A stretch of DNA of 64,000 nt from contig VXIS01000064.1 in the NCBI GenBank assembly GCA_008704415.1, positions 62,001-126,000 on the forward strand. The letters are read 5' to 3'. Each line of letters opens with the position of its first letter. Position 1 is the first letter of the stretch. Source of the DNA: Sphaerosporella brunnea (taxonomy: Eukaryota; Ascomycota; Pezizomycetes; Pezizales; Pyronemataceae). Shown piece by piece: positions 44,825 to 55,827 of the stretch. The notes under the pieces are model-generated. The model did not search any database and was not told the DNA's origin. It saw only the letters and a list, made by a program, of their open reading frames with translations. The translations under genes were made by a program, and so were the position numbers.

Positions 44825-47191
44825 ATGCGGTCTTACGCGCAAGTCCTCACGGCTTATTCGAGCGACACTCCCGGCACCACCGTCGTCGTTCACCTGGACG
44901 AGCAGCGCTACGTCTTTGGTCGCTTCGCCGAGGGCACGCAGCGAGCGTTTGTTCAACGAAAGGCACGGATGAACAAGGTTGAGGATGTGTTCTTGACCGG
45001 ACGAACTGAGTGGGCTTCCATTGGTGGGCTGGTGGGCTTCCTGCTCACAATGGGAGACCAGCGACAGTCTGGGAAACCCATCACAGTCCACGGCGGCGAG
45101 AACCTACTACATGCACTTGCGGCCACGAGGAGCTTTGTGTTTAGAGGCCAGCTGAAGTTGGAGGTCGATGAGATTGAGGAAGCAGCAAAGCCGAAGATCT
45201 TCAAGGACCAGAACGTCACTGTGAAGACGTTGCACATTAAACCTACCAAGGGCGACAGTGCAGACCTTGTTACCAAGAAGCGGTCGGCACAGGAAATGCA
45301 GAGTCCTCAAGAGAGAATGAAGGTCTTACGGAATGTTTTCGACCACATGTTCGCCTCCCAGAGGAATGTGAACAAGGCCGAAGGTGAATTGGAGGAGGTG
45401 GATCCACTGGTGACAGAGGAGAGGGAGGGTAAGCGGTCTAGGAATTCCAGCCAGGAAAATCTACCTACCGCTGCCGAAGGGCAGCAGCCGGATCACCAGC
45501 AAAGATCACTAGCTTCGGCAAGGGCCGTTGGGCTCGAGAGACTCCCGGTGTCAACACCTTCGAATGTGGCCCTCAGTTATATCCTCAAGATGCACGATCA
45601 CCGAGGGAAGTTCCTAGTACAAAAGGCAAAAGAACTAGGTGTCGAGCCTGGCCGCAATTTCGGATGGCTTACATCCGGGCGAACTGTGACCACGGCAAGT
45701 GGCCGGGTTGTTCATCCTCATGAAGTGATGGAGCCTACTGTTCTCGGAACTGGCGTAGCTATTTGCGATCTTCCAGACCCGGATTACGTTGCGGATTTTG
45801 TCTTCCATAGGGAGTGGTCAGACACAGAGGAGGTGCAAAAAGTAGTGGGGGCGTTCTTTTACATCCTCGGCCGTGGTGTCGCTCACCACCCCGACCTCGT
45901 CAAGTTCATGGAGCGATTCCCAGGCTCAAAGCATATCATCGCCGCTCCAGATGTTTGCCCGGATTCTATCCACTTGCAAGGAGCTGGTGCCATTTCTGCT
46001 AGGCTCAGTCTTCTTGACCCAGTGTTTTTCCCATCACTGCATTCGAGCACTGTCCCCGAAGTCCCACCTCCTAACTCTGCAATGGCCTCCGAGTTTGGCC
46101 TGATGTTCCAAATCCAACCCACGTGGGAGCTGATCAGATCTCAGGTGGAGGAGCCTTTTGACGCGCAAGCCGCACTGCACAAAGGCGAGCCAGGCATAAA
46201 CTTTATCTCGGTGGCCCTGGAAACACGCAAATCCCTATCATCCAACCCTCCCGAGAAGGAAGACTTCCCAGGCAGCGATGTTGAGGTGTACACACTCGGC
46301 ACCGGCTCAGCTGCGCCCTCCAAATACCGCAATGTATCATGCACCCTCGTCACAATCCCGGGCAATTGCTCAATACTTTTGGACTGCGGTGAAGGTACAG
46401 TCGGCCAAATGAAGCGCGTTATGGGGCCTGAGGAGTTTGCTCGCCGCGTTATGGACGTCAGAGCACTGTACATCTCGCACCTTCACGCGGATCACCACCT
46501 GGGCTCCATCTCATTCTTAAAGGAGCAGCGACAGCTGCTCCGTGTCTCTGGCCAGCCAGACCGCCCCACCTACATTGTGGCGCCGTTGAGGTTCTGGCAC
46601 TGGCTCACCGATTTCTCATCGGTTGAAGACTTCGGCCTAAACAACCTAGTCTTTGTCCCTAACGAAGGGCTACGCCGTAACGGCGTGTTCACCCCTCCGC
46701 ACGCATATTCTCGTCTGCTAGATGATCTGAAGCTGGTCCGCTGGGAAACGGCGCCCGCATTCCACTGCCAATCTTCCTTCACCACGGCAGTCACCTTTGA
46801 GAACGATTTCAAGCTTGCATACTCGGGTGACACCCGGCCCACACGCTCATTTGTGGACATCGGCCGTAACGCGACGCTGCTGGTTCATGAAGCTACATTC
46901 GACGACGAACTCGTTGAGGAGGCTATTGCCAAGAAACACAGCACAATAAACGAGGCGATTAAAGCTGGCAAGAACATGGGCGCGCGAAAAACTGCCCTGG
47001 TACATTTCTCGCAGAGGTATCCCAAGGCGCCCACCTTTGGTCCGGACGATGCGGCGGATGTTGTGTATGGATTCGATTACATGCGGTTCCGCGTTGGTGA
47101 TGTGGCGAGGTTCAAGAGGATCGTCCCAGGGCTCGCGAAGGCGTGGGGTACGGGCGAGGGCGAGGAGGATGAGGAGCATGTGGTGGAGTGA
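44825..47191 (+). CDS. TRZ1: tRNase Z (long form), tRNA 3' endonuclease
   Basis: Single exon, 788 residues from the first in-frame ATG (44825). The N-terminal half is the degenerate metallo-beta-lactamase domain with exosite; the C-terminal half has the catalytic one: VYTLGTGSAAPSKYRNVSC, the Zn motif SHLHADHHLGS (about residues 551-561), then LAYSGDTRPTRSFV and the closing HFSQRYPK. The length fits long tRNase Z (yeast 838). It removes 3' trailers of nuclear and, in many fungi, mitochondrial pre-tRNAs. Upstream of the ATG the frame stays open to 44693 and encodes RRSLPPHTRSPLPT then NFRRTFHSSLVL, a typical mitochondrial presequence, with no ATG. ULA1 ends tail-to-tail 314 bp away. Confidence 0.95.
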   Translation: MRSYAQVLTAYSSDTPGTTVVVHLDEQRYVFGRFAEGTQRAFVQRKARMNKVEDVFLTGRTEWASIGGLVGFLLTMGDQRQSGKPITVHGGENLLHALAATRSFVFRGQLKLEVDEIEEAAKPKIFKDQNVTVKTLHIKPTKGDSADLVTKKRSAQEMQSPQERMKVLRNVFDHMFASQRNVNKAEGELEEVDPLVTEEREGKRSRNSSQENLPTAAEGQQPDHQQRSLASARAVGLERLPVSTPSNVALSYILKMHDHRGKFLVQKAKELGVEPGRNFGWLTSGRTVTTASGRVVHPHEVMEPTVLGTGVAICDLPDPDYVADFVFHREWSDTEEVQKVVGAFFYILGRGVAHHPDLVKFMERFPGSKHIIAAPDVCPDSIHLQGAGAISARLSLLDPVFFPSLHSSTVPEVPPPNSAMASEFGLMFQIQPTWELIRSQVEEPFDAQAALHKGEPGINFISVALETRKSLSSNPPEKEDFPGSDVEVYTLGTGSAAPSKYRNVSCTLVTIPGNCSILLDCGEGTVGQMKRVMGPEEFARRVMDVRALYISHLHADHHLGSISFLKEQRQLLRVSGQPDRPTYIVAPLRFWHWLTDFSSVEDFGLNNLVFVPNEGLRRNGVFTPPHAYSRLLDDLKLVRWETAPAFHCQSSFTTAVTFENDFKLAYSGDTRPTRSFVDIGRNATLLVHEATFDDELVEEAIAKKHSTINEAIKAGKNMGARKTALVHFSQRYPKAPTFGPDDAADVVYGFDYMRFRVGDVARFKRIVPGLAKAWGTGEGEEDEEHVVE

Positions 47192-47504
47192 AAGAATGCA
47201 TAAAAGGTTGGACGAAAAGGAGTTGGGCGTTGTATTTTCTCTAAATGCAGCGGAGACGTATTCAAACCGTCATGACTACCACTCTGGCTTCATTCAGTGT
47301 ACGATATTTTTGATCGAGGACTGGCTTTGACACCGGGAGTATGGGCTGCGTCATTTCAAGCCGGAATAGATGTAAAACTAGAGATATTGAATAAGGTAGA
47401 AAGAATATTAGCGGTTTTAATGCCAAAGACCGGGCCATGCGCTGCTCTTTCATGCCTCGATCTCCATATTTAAACGCCTCTAGGGAATCATCTCGTCCCG
47501 ACCC
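47192..47504. other. Tail-to-tail spacer between TRZ1 and ULA1
   Basis: 313 bp, AT-rich, with 3' processing regions of both genes expected. Nothing else seen. Confidence 0.6.
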
Positions 47505-49347
47505 TTAAAACTCAAATACCGAAGTTCTGCTTTTGATGCCATCGAAGATGACAGTGTTGTTCACGGGCACATATTGCGAAGTAATGACCTGCAAAAGATA
47601 ACGTTAGCAGCTTGCCAAAACGAACTCCGGTGGAAAATACGTCGGTGAGACTCACCTTGACGATCTCCTGCGCAACAATGCCACCGATAAGTGAAGCGAT
47701 GACATGCAACTCGCTTCCACCAGCTCTGATGATCTCCTGCAGCATCTGATCGAGCCTGTGATCAATATTGCTCTGGTAGCCAATCGAGCTCAGGTAATCC
47801 ACGGCTGTAATTCTCATTTGCTCCCGAATATCAGAGTCAAGATAGTTATCGTCTTCGCCCGGCAGCTGTCCGATCTTGGAATAATATTCCTGCCAGGCAC
47901 GCAGAGCCACGTAATCGTAGATCAGAGAAGGGTTCCATTCTGCATTGTAGCTTTGCAATGCACTAGTCACAGCCTTCTTGTGGAAATCATCGGGTGGAAA
48001 ATTGTATTCCGCCGCGATGGTGCGGTAGTTGATGCGCCGCACAAAGTTGGCGTGTTTAGTGAAGAGAGATACTTCGTCCAGAGTGATTAATTCTGGATCG
48101 CGGCCTAGCTTTCTAAGGACGGCTTTGGCGTTTTCGTGCACAAACGTTGCGTCACGGCGAGCCCGCGAGCGGTATCTGGCATCATTCAGCTTTTTTTAAA
48201 TCGCAATTCCAGCGGTCAAACGGATGCTCACATGTTCTGAAGCGCAACGTAGGTGCTGCTCTCCGCTTTCATATCAGGGAAGCCGCCCGACAACGGCAGG
48301 AGCCCAGCTCCCTGATCGTCACGGTTCATGAATTCTCGTACGGCATGGGCTATGATCCAGAAGGTTTCACATTCTGGCGTTGGGTTAATACATCGCGGGT
48401 CTTCCAGCACGGCTTTCGTGTGCGAAGATATCTCTGCCGCACGTATGTTTTTCAACACTGCTGCTATGGCCTCTTCATAGTTCTCTTCACTGCCGCCGGG
48501 AACATCCATTCGCATACTATTTCGAATCATGTCCTTGAATGCGTTTTTTTCTGCGTAGGTCGACGGCGGATTACCTCCGTGTGCAGCTTTCCAGTCCTCC
48601 AGGAATTTCAGCAGGAGCAGAACGTACGGAACGTGACCATGCTCGTGGTCACTCATCCCACCATCCTTTTCCGCGATACCAAGGTCCTTTGTCTTCTCTG
48701 CGACCATGGCCGAAAGCTCCTCCCATGGGTTCAGCAGCCGCAGGTCGATCAGAGTATCTGGATGTGTATCGACGACGCAACGAGTCGACGCAGATATGCG
48801 AAGCATGGCAGTAGAGCCGATGGAGTGGACGAGGAAGGTGGGTATCTCTGGTGAAAGCTTGAGTACATCGTCTGTGTTGAACGGCGAAACCACAATGATG
48901 TGTGTAAACGGTGTCCAGCCTGGCTGGAAAAGCTCAGGTTTGGTAGCAACCAGATTTGAGAAGCTCTGGGCAACTAGTCAGATACCAGGCTTCAGAACGG
49001 AGATGAAAACAGACGTCTTCGATATAGTCTCCCTCGACATCTGGGTTCAGCTCACCCAGCAACGCAGCCGTTCTCTCCGCCCGCGACTTTCCCACGCTGT
49101 CATCGTCCAGAAAGAAGTTGACACCCAGATCTGATTCCTCCACCTTCTTGTCGTCAATGATAGTGAACCTGCCGATGCCGGGAAGAATCAAGTTCTTGAG
49201 AATCTCGCATCCAGCCGCCGAAGCACCAAACAGGGCAATATGAGAGGCTTCGAGCTTGTTCTGGCCGTCGGCACCCCACAGCCGCAGTTGACGGTCGTAC
49301 TTCTTTTCCTTAGAGGAGGGCATTCCGCTCGGCGCCGTAGAAGCCAT
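47505..49347 (-). CDS. ULA1: NEDD8-activating enzyme E1 regulatory subunit (APPBP1/ULA1)
   Basis: Exons 49347-49015, 48965-48232, 48175-47656 and 47588-47505 encode 556 residues (human NAE1 534). The N-terminal ThiF-type adenylation fold shows [14 protein letters not shown], the [12 protein letters not shown] loop and [20 protein letters not shown]. The middle has [20 protein letters not shown]; the C-terminal part has [17 protein letters not shown] and ends [15 protein letters not shown]. It pairs with Uba3 to activate the NEDD8/Rub1 modifier for cullin neddylation. Its start is 175 bp from the TYW1 start on the other strand. Intron 1 (49 bp) was set to end at GCCCAG, not the nearer ACTAG, because only that keeps the frame. 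Confidence 0.93.
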
Positions 49348-49522
49348 GGTGACGGGAAGATTCTTTGATAGTTTGTCGGGTTGCTCGAATGTTTGTCGCG
49401 CAGAAGGCAGGCAAGCTAGTTGTGATGGAGCTGACGGAAGTTGCCGTGCCCACCAAAACCCTAAAACTTTTGGGTTGCTCATCGTGAACCCCACCAATTT
49501 TCCTTCAGCGATAGCATCAGCC
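49348..49522. promoter_or_regulatory. Bidirectional promoter region, ULA1 / TYW1
   Basis: Only 175 bp separate the two divergent start codons, so both core promoters must lie in or overlap this interval. No TATA-like element is clear. Confidence 0.6.
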
Positions 49523-52231
49523 ATGGCTTTTGATACGGAAGAGCCAGGCGCCCAGGCCCTAGAGAGTAGGTCGCACCTCGTACGCTTCGTATTCTTCAAC
49601 TAATCTGTCTTGAATAGAGCTCCTCGCATTCCTGCGCGTGTCAGACGTGATCGAACTATGGCATGAATGCCGCGCTGCCATTTTCGTGGCCGTGGCCGTG
49701 GTGATTATCTTTAAATTTCAGAAGTGGCTACAAGGCGAAAAGGCATCGGCAGAGACTGCACAGCCTTTGGATAGTGTCACTATTAGCGGCAAGGCGACCC
49801 CAGAGCCGAAAGAGAATGCGCAGGACCTGGCGGAAACTCTCAAACCCACTCTCAAACCCACTCTCAAACCCGCTCTCAAACCCACTCCCAAGGCCTCGTC
49901 TACGTCCCCGAAGTCAGGACCGAAGGTCATATCCGGCCACAAAAAGAAGTTGGTCAAGAAGGGTAAGAAATTGCGTCAGGCTCCAGCCCCGCAGGATGAG
50001 GAAGAGGACGATTTCGACATCCAGATCTACATATTCTACACATCGTTAACCGGTTCTACTGCGCAATACGCCGAGCAACTGAAGAACCAGCTCCTCTCTG
50101 ATAAGGAGGGCATCTACCCTAAATTTTCTGTGCCAACTCCCTCGAACTTTCTCCCGGAAGTCCCGATATCTCGTACGTTTTTGCCGCCACAAATTCACAA
50201 TCTGGAGGAGATCGAACTGGACGATTACTTCGTTTCCGCGCCCAGCGCTACATCTAAGGCCGGAAAGAAGGTGAAATACATATATCTGGTTATTGCGCCG
50301 TCCTACGAGGCCGATTCTCCGAACGCGGCTTTCTTGTATCACTTACAAGAAACGCACAATGATTTCCGCATTGACACCGCACCACTGCGCTCACTCGCTG
50401 GCTTCTCTGTGTTCGGGTTCGGAGATTCTTCGGAATGGCCAGAATCCGAGGGCAAATTCTGTCAGGATGCGGTTGCAATCGACAAATGGTTGGGAAAACT
50501 TACTGGAGGTCGGGCAGGCAGCCGTAGAATGTTCCCCGTTGGTATGGGCGACGTCAACCCGGTATCTACGAAAGAATGCAAAGAGTCTGGAAACGCTATT
50601 GAGAAATTGCACGAATGGAGAATCCACTTGGAGGATGCTATGAGGGAATATGCCGAAACGGGCGAACTCGGTGGTGGTAGTGAATGGCGAGCCGGCGTCG
50701 AGTCTGGAGACGAGGACTCTGATGTTGATGTCGAAGAGGAGCCTGAAAAAGATATGATGGACCTTGAAGACCTCGGCGGTATGATTAATCGTGCTCCCGA
50801 CGTCCTCAAGAAAACTAGTACATCTTGTTCCGCACCCCTTCCCGTTGATTTCACCACCCCTGCTGGAAAAATCGCTCTTGCAGCTGGAGAAGGACAGTCT
50901 GCCAGCCGCAAGGACATGGTTCCTAAGGATGGTGTTACTTACAAGGCTCTCACAAAACAAGGCTACGAAATTGTTGGCTCACATTCTGGTGTCAAAATTT
51001 GCCGATGGACCAAGTCTGCTCTACGCGGACGAGGCAGTTGCTACAAGGTTGGATTATCCCCACCACAGTGCCTCTATGTTGGTAGCTGATTCCCTACAGT
51101 TCTCATTCTATGGTATCAAGTCGCATCTCTGCATGGAGACGACTCCCTCCCTCTCCTGTTCAAACAAATGTGTCTTCTGCTGGCGCCACGGCACAAATCC
51201 AGTCGGCACAACATGGCGATGGAAAGTCGACCCGCCGGAGGCCATCTTCCGTGGGGTTGTTGAGGGTCATTACCGTAAAATCAAGATGCTGAAGGGAGTC
51301 CCCGGTGTACGAGCCGATAGGTTCAGTGAAGCATTCAGGATCCGGCACTGCGCATTGAGTTTGGTCGGAGAGCCCATTTTCTACCCGTACATCAATGAGT
51401 TCCTCGCCCTTTTACACGGTGATGGGATCTCCTCGTTCCTCGTCTGCAATGCCCAGCATCCTGCACAGCTTCGTGCTCTCGGCCCTGTAACGCAACTTTA
51501 CGTGTCTATCGATGCCTCCAACAAGGAAAGTCTGAAGAAGATCGACCGGCCGCTTCATCGTGATTATTGGGAGCGCTTCCAGGAGTGCCTCGACATCCTT
51601 CGCGAGAAGCGACACAAGCAGCGAACGGTGTTCCGTCTTACTCTCGTCAAGGGGTTCAATGTCGAGGATGAAGTAAAGGGCTATGCCGATCTCGTCGAGC
51701 GTGGTTTGCCGTGTTTCGTCGAGATCAAGGGCGTGACGTTCTGCGGAACCAGTAGTGCTGGAGAAGCCGGGTTGACAATGGACAATGTGCCGTTCTATGA
51801 GGAGGTGGTGGAGTTTGTTGAGGCCCTCAATGCGGAGTTGGAAAGGAGAGGATTGGAATATGGAATTGGCGCTGAACACGCTCACAGGTAACTCCTTTCA
51901 TAGTCTTTGTAGCCCCCCACATGCGACTAATTTTGATAGCTGCTGTGTCCTCCTTGCCTCCAAGCGTTTCTTCATTGATGGCAAATGGCACACACTCATC
52001 CACTACGAGCGCTTCTTTGAGCTGTTGAAAGAGGGTAGGGAGTTCGGCCCCGAGGAGTACATTGGTGAGCCTACGCCCGAATGGGCTAACTGGGGCAACG
52101 GTGGCTTTGACCCAAGTGATGAGAGAGTGTACAGGAAGGGCAAGGGTCCGGATGGCAGAGCCAAAGCGAAGGAGGCAGCGGTGGCTCGCAGAATGGAAAA
52201 GGAAGCGGAGATTACTGTGAGTGCTTGGTAG
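49523..52231 (+). CDS. TYW1: tRNA 4-demethylwyosine synthase (flavodoxin/radical SAM)
   Basis: Four exons: 49523-49565, 49618-51047, 51100-51887 and 51940-52231, giving 850 residues. The 43-nt first exon supplies the only usable ATG; the GTAGGT donor, ACTAAT branch word and TAG acceptor fit well. A single TM segment ([10 protein letters not shown]) follows, then a Lys/Pro/Thr repeat (TLKPTLKP), the FMN-binding flavodoxin domain ([19 protein letters not shown]) and the radical SAM domain with CSNKCVFC (about C511, C515, C518) and [14 protein letters not shown]. The end has the wyosine-specific [14 protein letters not shown] and [17 protein letters not shown]. The enzyme condenses m1G37 of tRNA-Phe with pyruvate carbons to form the tricyclic wybutosine precursor. 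Confidence 0.95.
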
Positions 52232-53063
52232 TGGGGGACAAAATGGGGGTTCTATCTATACTGTACATTGGGTCCGGCGTTTTGTTTTTGAGAATCTCTG
52301 TCCACATGAAATTGATTGTGCAAAAAGCATTGCTTCCATATTATGTGCTGTTGCGGCTTTGGGGTCTTTTTTAGATCGATGTGAAGCTATCATACCACCA
52401 CGTTCTCTGTACTTGATGAGATCAGGATGAGGATTCCAGTTTAGTTGAACGTATCTCGCTCTGACGCCTTGTTCCGGATAAGGATACCATGATGACCCTC
52501 GCAGACGTTACTATCAGCCACACTCTCCTGTGTGATACTTAACATTAAGGATCTGTACTCTACCTATTCGATTGTGATATGCAAGGGTTGATCGCCTGCA
52601 ATCCCCTTCTCCGGCGGAGAAGCCAAAAAAAGCGTTGACTAAGCCGTTGGCAAGCACTGCGGACAACGGACAGCCCAGGGGGTTCCGTCCCGTACGCGAC
52701 CAAACCCAGTCGCGACACGGATCTACGCAGCCATTTTCTCCACTTTCCTTGTTGTGGTCGCGATGTCCGGGGCCAACATGTTGGAGCTGTTATTTGGTGA
52801 GGTGGGCTGGTTCTGAGTGTCCGCCACCATAGGCTTGTGAACTGTTTGGTTAGGAAAATCTTCTACTTTTCAGTAACTACATTTTTAAGCGCATTCGGGC
52901 ATACTTCCAGGCGGATGCACGTGGCCACGTGGCCACTCAGCCTCGTACCATCCCCAAGTCCCCAAGCGCGAGTCTCAACAACACAGCGCGTCTTCCCACC
53001 TAACTCTAAGATCCTACAACCACCATTTCCTTGTCACACCCTCACATCACCACTCAAGCTACC
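52232..53063 (+). other. Intergenic region between TYW1 and RPB11
   Basis: About 830 bp with TYW1 3' UTR and RPB11 promoter expected. No coding frame with a domain. Confidence 0.5.
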
Positions 53064-53490
53064 ATGAACGCACCCGACCGGTTCGCCGCCGCCACTCGCC
53101 CCTTCCTTCTGCGGTAGCCTCCAAGCTAACAAATGCGCGCGCAACAGTTTCGAGCTCTTCCTGCTGCCCGATGGCGAAGCCAAGGTGACGATGGAGCCGG
53201 ACACGCGGCAGCCGAACACGGCGATCTTCACGTTCAACCGCGAGGACCACACGCTCGGCAACCTGCTCCGCGCGACGCTACTACAGAACGAGCACGTCAT
53301 CTTCAGCGCCTACAAGGTCCCCCACCCGCTGTTTCCCAAGTTCGAGCTGCGCATCCAAACCGACGATGAGACTACCCCCAAGGAGGCCCTGCTCAGCGCT
53401 TGCTCCGGTTTGATCGCCGATCTGCAGATACTCTCGCAGAAGTTGACGAGAGAGTGGGAGTTGAACAAGATTGCAAAGGATAGTGCTTAG
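53064..53490 (+). CDS. RPB11: RNA polymerase II subunit RPB11
   Basis: Exons 53064-53080 and 53148-53490 encode 119 residues (yeast 120). The 17-nt first exon gives MNAPDR, the invariant family start, followed after a 67-bp intron by FELFLLPDGEAKV. The core has the L-dimerisation motif NTAIFTFNREDHTLGNLL, then VIFSAYKVPHPLFPKFELRI. It dimerises with Rpb3 as the counterpart of the bacterial alpha dimer and nucleates Pol II assembly. The GTTCGC donor is unusual but the same first base pattern (GTTCGA) is used by another intron in the window. Confidence 0.94.
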
Positions 53491-55827
53491 GCGCTGCGCT
53501 TGCTGGGGAGAGCGGAGGGGCGGAGGGGTTAGCGGTCGGGCTTTCATATTTGCAAACAGATACCGAGTTTATACGGTTTTCTACGAAATAAAACCAAAGC
53601 AAGAGCAAAACTAAACCCCTTCATGTAAAATAGGTGAGGTGGTGAGTGAGAAGATGGGGCTTATTTTTGCGTTTGGGGAACCTCATGGCATAGGAGGGGT
53701 AGGAGTTTGTGCATTTTGTCGTACGACGACGAGTTCATTATGGCGTTCTGCTGTTCTATATACACTGTCATGAGTTTGTGTTTTAGGGGTATCAAATGGG
53801 AATACCATGTATATTTGGTTGGTCGTTAGAGCTTTTTTGGGCCCTCATGTAATGATAGAGAGATTCAGTTTGAAACTCCAATGCTATCTACTAAGCGCCA
53901 CCATCTACCTAGGTAAGTATGGCAAAAAAGTTTGAGTTCTATTAACAGGCTACCGGGAGACGCGATGCTGAAAACCAGCGACCACAACACTATGGGCGTC
54001 TATCGCGTTCTGTTGCAAAGCGACGGGCGCTTGCGCTGGTTGTGTAATCGACGGCGCACGCGATCGCGATTCCTACAGATGCTGCGAATAGCATCTTCGT
54101 TTGCTATGGCTTTTTACTATGTCGTTCATCGCGTTTATTGTAGTGCCCGGCATGGGTAGATAAGCTTTCGCGATCATTTTTGCAGTCTGGCGGTGTATTA
54201 TTCGTAGTTACATATTGGCTCATAAGTAGGAACAGAGCCCAGAAGGAGTGCAGCACAAAGTGGTTGTGGATAGCAGCACAGTGGGCCCTGCGGGCGCCAT
54301 GGAGTGCGGCGGGAGTGCGCTGCATGGCGACGTTTCTTCTGGCTAAGGCTCAATATTAAATTTATTTCCATTCGCGGCGTTCGCACTACTGCAGCCAATC
54401 AAACTTCAGTACACTCAGCGCTCGTGTCCACTCTCTAGCATCACACATCCCAGGGAGCCCCTGATCATCGCCTGCCAACCTTCCCTAGCAATCTTCCAAG
54501 CACGAGTAAGCGGCTTCTGTCAACAGCCGCGCGTCCATGCATACGGAGTGGTCGGATTCGGCCTCTGCACACCACCTCTAGAATGCACATCAGCAAAAAA
54601 CTGCCTGTCTACTTGATTGAGAGAAAACCTTCATACTTATAGGACAACTTGGCAAAACAGAGCAAAAACACGGAAAAAATGTCTTTCTGATTTTGTGCCG
54701 CTTTGGGGCATCCGCGCAAGCATAGTTTTCTCATTTTGGTCGTAAAAATACGGGGAAAATTGCAGTATTATCTGCGCGATAGACTGCGTTGATTGGAATT
54801 GCTTTCGCTCCATCGTTCAATTTATTTTGTCGCTCTTTTTTGTATCGTTGATAAGTATGAAGGTTTACTGCTTGATGAAGGTACCAGCCAAGCCTGCCTA
54901 CTAAGCAGGTACACACTTAATTAGACACGGTAGCAACACAGCTACATACAGTTATGGTTTTTATATGACTTTCTTTATTTGAGTTTTGTTGAATTGTCCT
55001 TACAAACCGTACTCGAGCCAACTCAAGGTGATTTGGGATTACCGATGAAGTGGGTAAAAGATGGTGTTTGGATAGAACATGTGTATATCACATTCAATCT
55101 GCCGCTGAAGAAGATTCAGATGTGCAAAAGCAAGAGGAGCTATGTAGCCACTCAGCTTTCACCGCATTCGATCCAGCCGAAAAGCGTTGGAAAGGGGGTT
55201 TCAAGTGAAGCACCGTTCCCGCAGATCGTCTGCCCTCAGCCGCTGCTCCCTTTGGTCCTGCAAAACCCAAATTCCACTTTTGGTCATAATCGGCCAGTGC
55301 GTAATCAGCTCTCCGTTCTCGGGAATTTTTGCCGTGATTTGCATGGATCGAAGTCTTCAGAATCACCACGTTGAAAATACCCCCCAATGCTACCCGGCTG
55401 CCATCCCATCTCCAAAAAACATTTCGAGCCATAATTCCCCAACCAACACGAGCCCCTGGAATCGCACCCACCTCCAAACCCTCCCGCACACGGCCCGGGA
55501 AGCCCAGCAAACGAGTTATCCACCGCTCGAAGAAGCTTCAACGCTCGATAAGAAGCTTGGCACTTCCCACGATCCGGCATTGAGGGGACGGCAACAACCT
55601 TTACGACCCGGCGCCCGACAGGCACCTCCTCATCTCGAGAGAGCTCCCTTGCCGCTGGATCCGTTGCTCACTGTATGCATCGATAGCTCCACGATGTTTC
55701 CCAGGCACTCCCACGCCCCGTCCAACGGGCACGCATATGGGTCCAGCAATACTTTTTCTATTTCACCTCATAGGTGTGTGCACTTTTCTTATGCCCCCAC
55801 TCCCAGACCCCAAGAACACGACAACTG
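53491..55827. other. Intergenic region, no supported gene
   Basis: 2.3 kb. Overlapping frames on both strands around 55100-55830 have no domain and no clear splice path into ANP1. The part 54580-54990 is AT-rich. A direct-coded gene is not supported. Confidence 0.5.

Noticed and set aside
55187..55827. 213-residue plus-strand frame just before ANP1
   Set aside because: Tested as a 5' exon of ANP1: the phase at the plausible GTGTGT donor does not fit the ANP1 frame, and the peptide has no domain.
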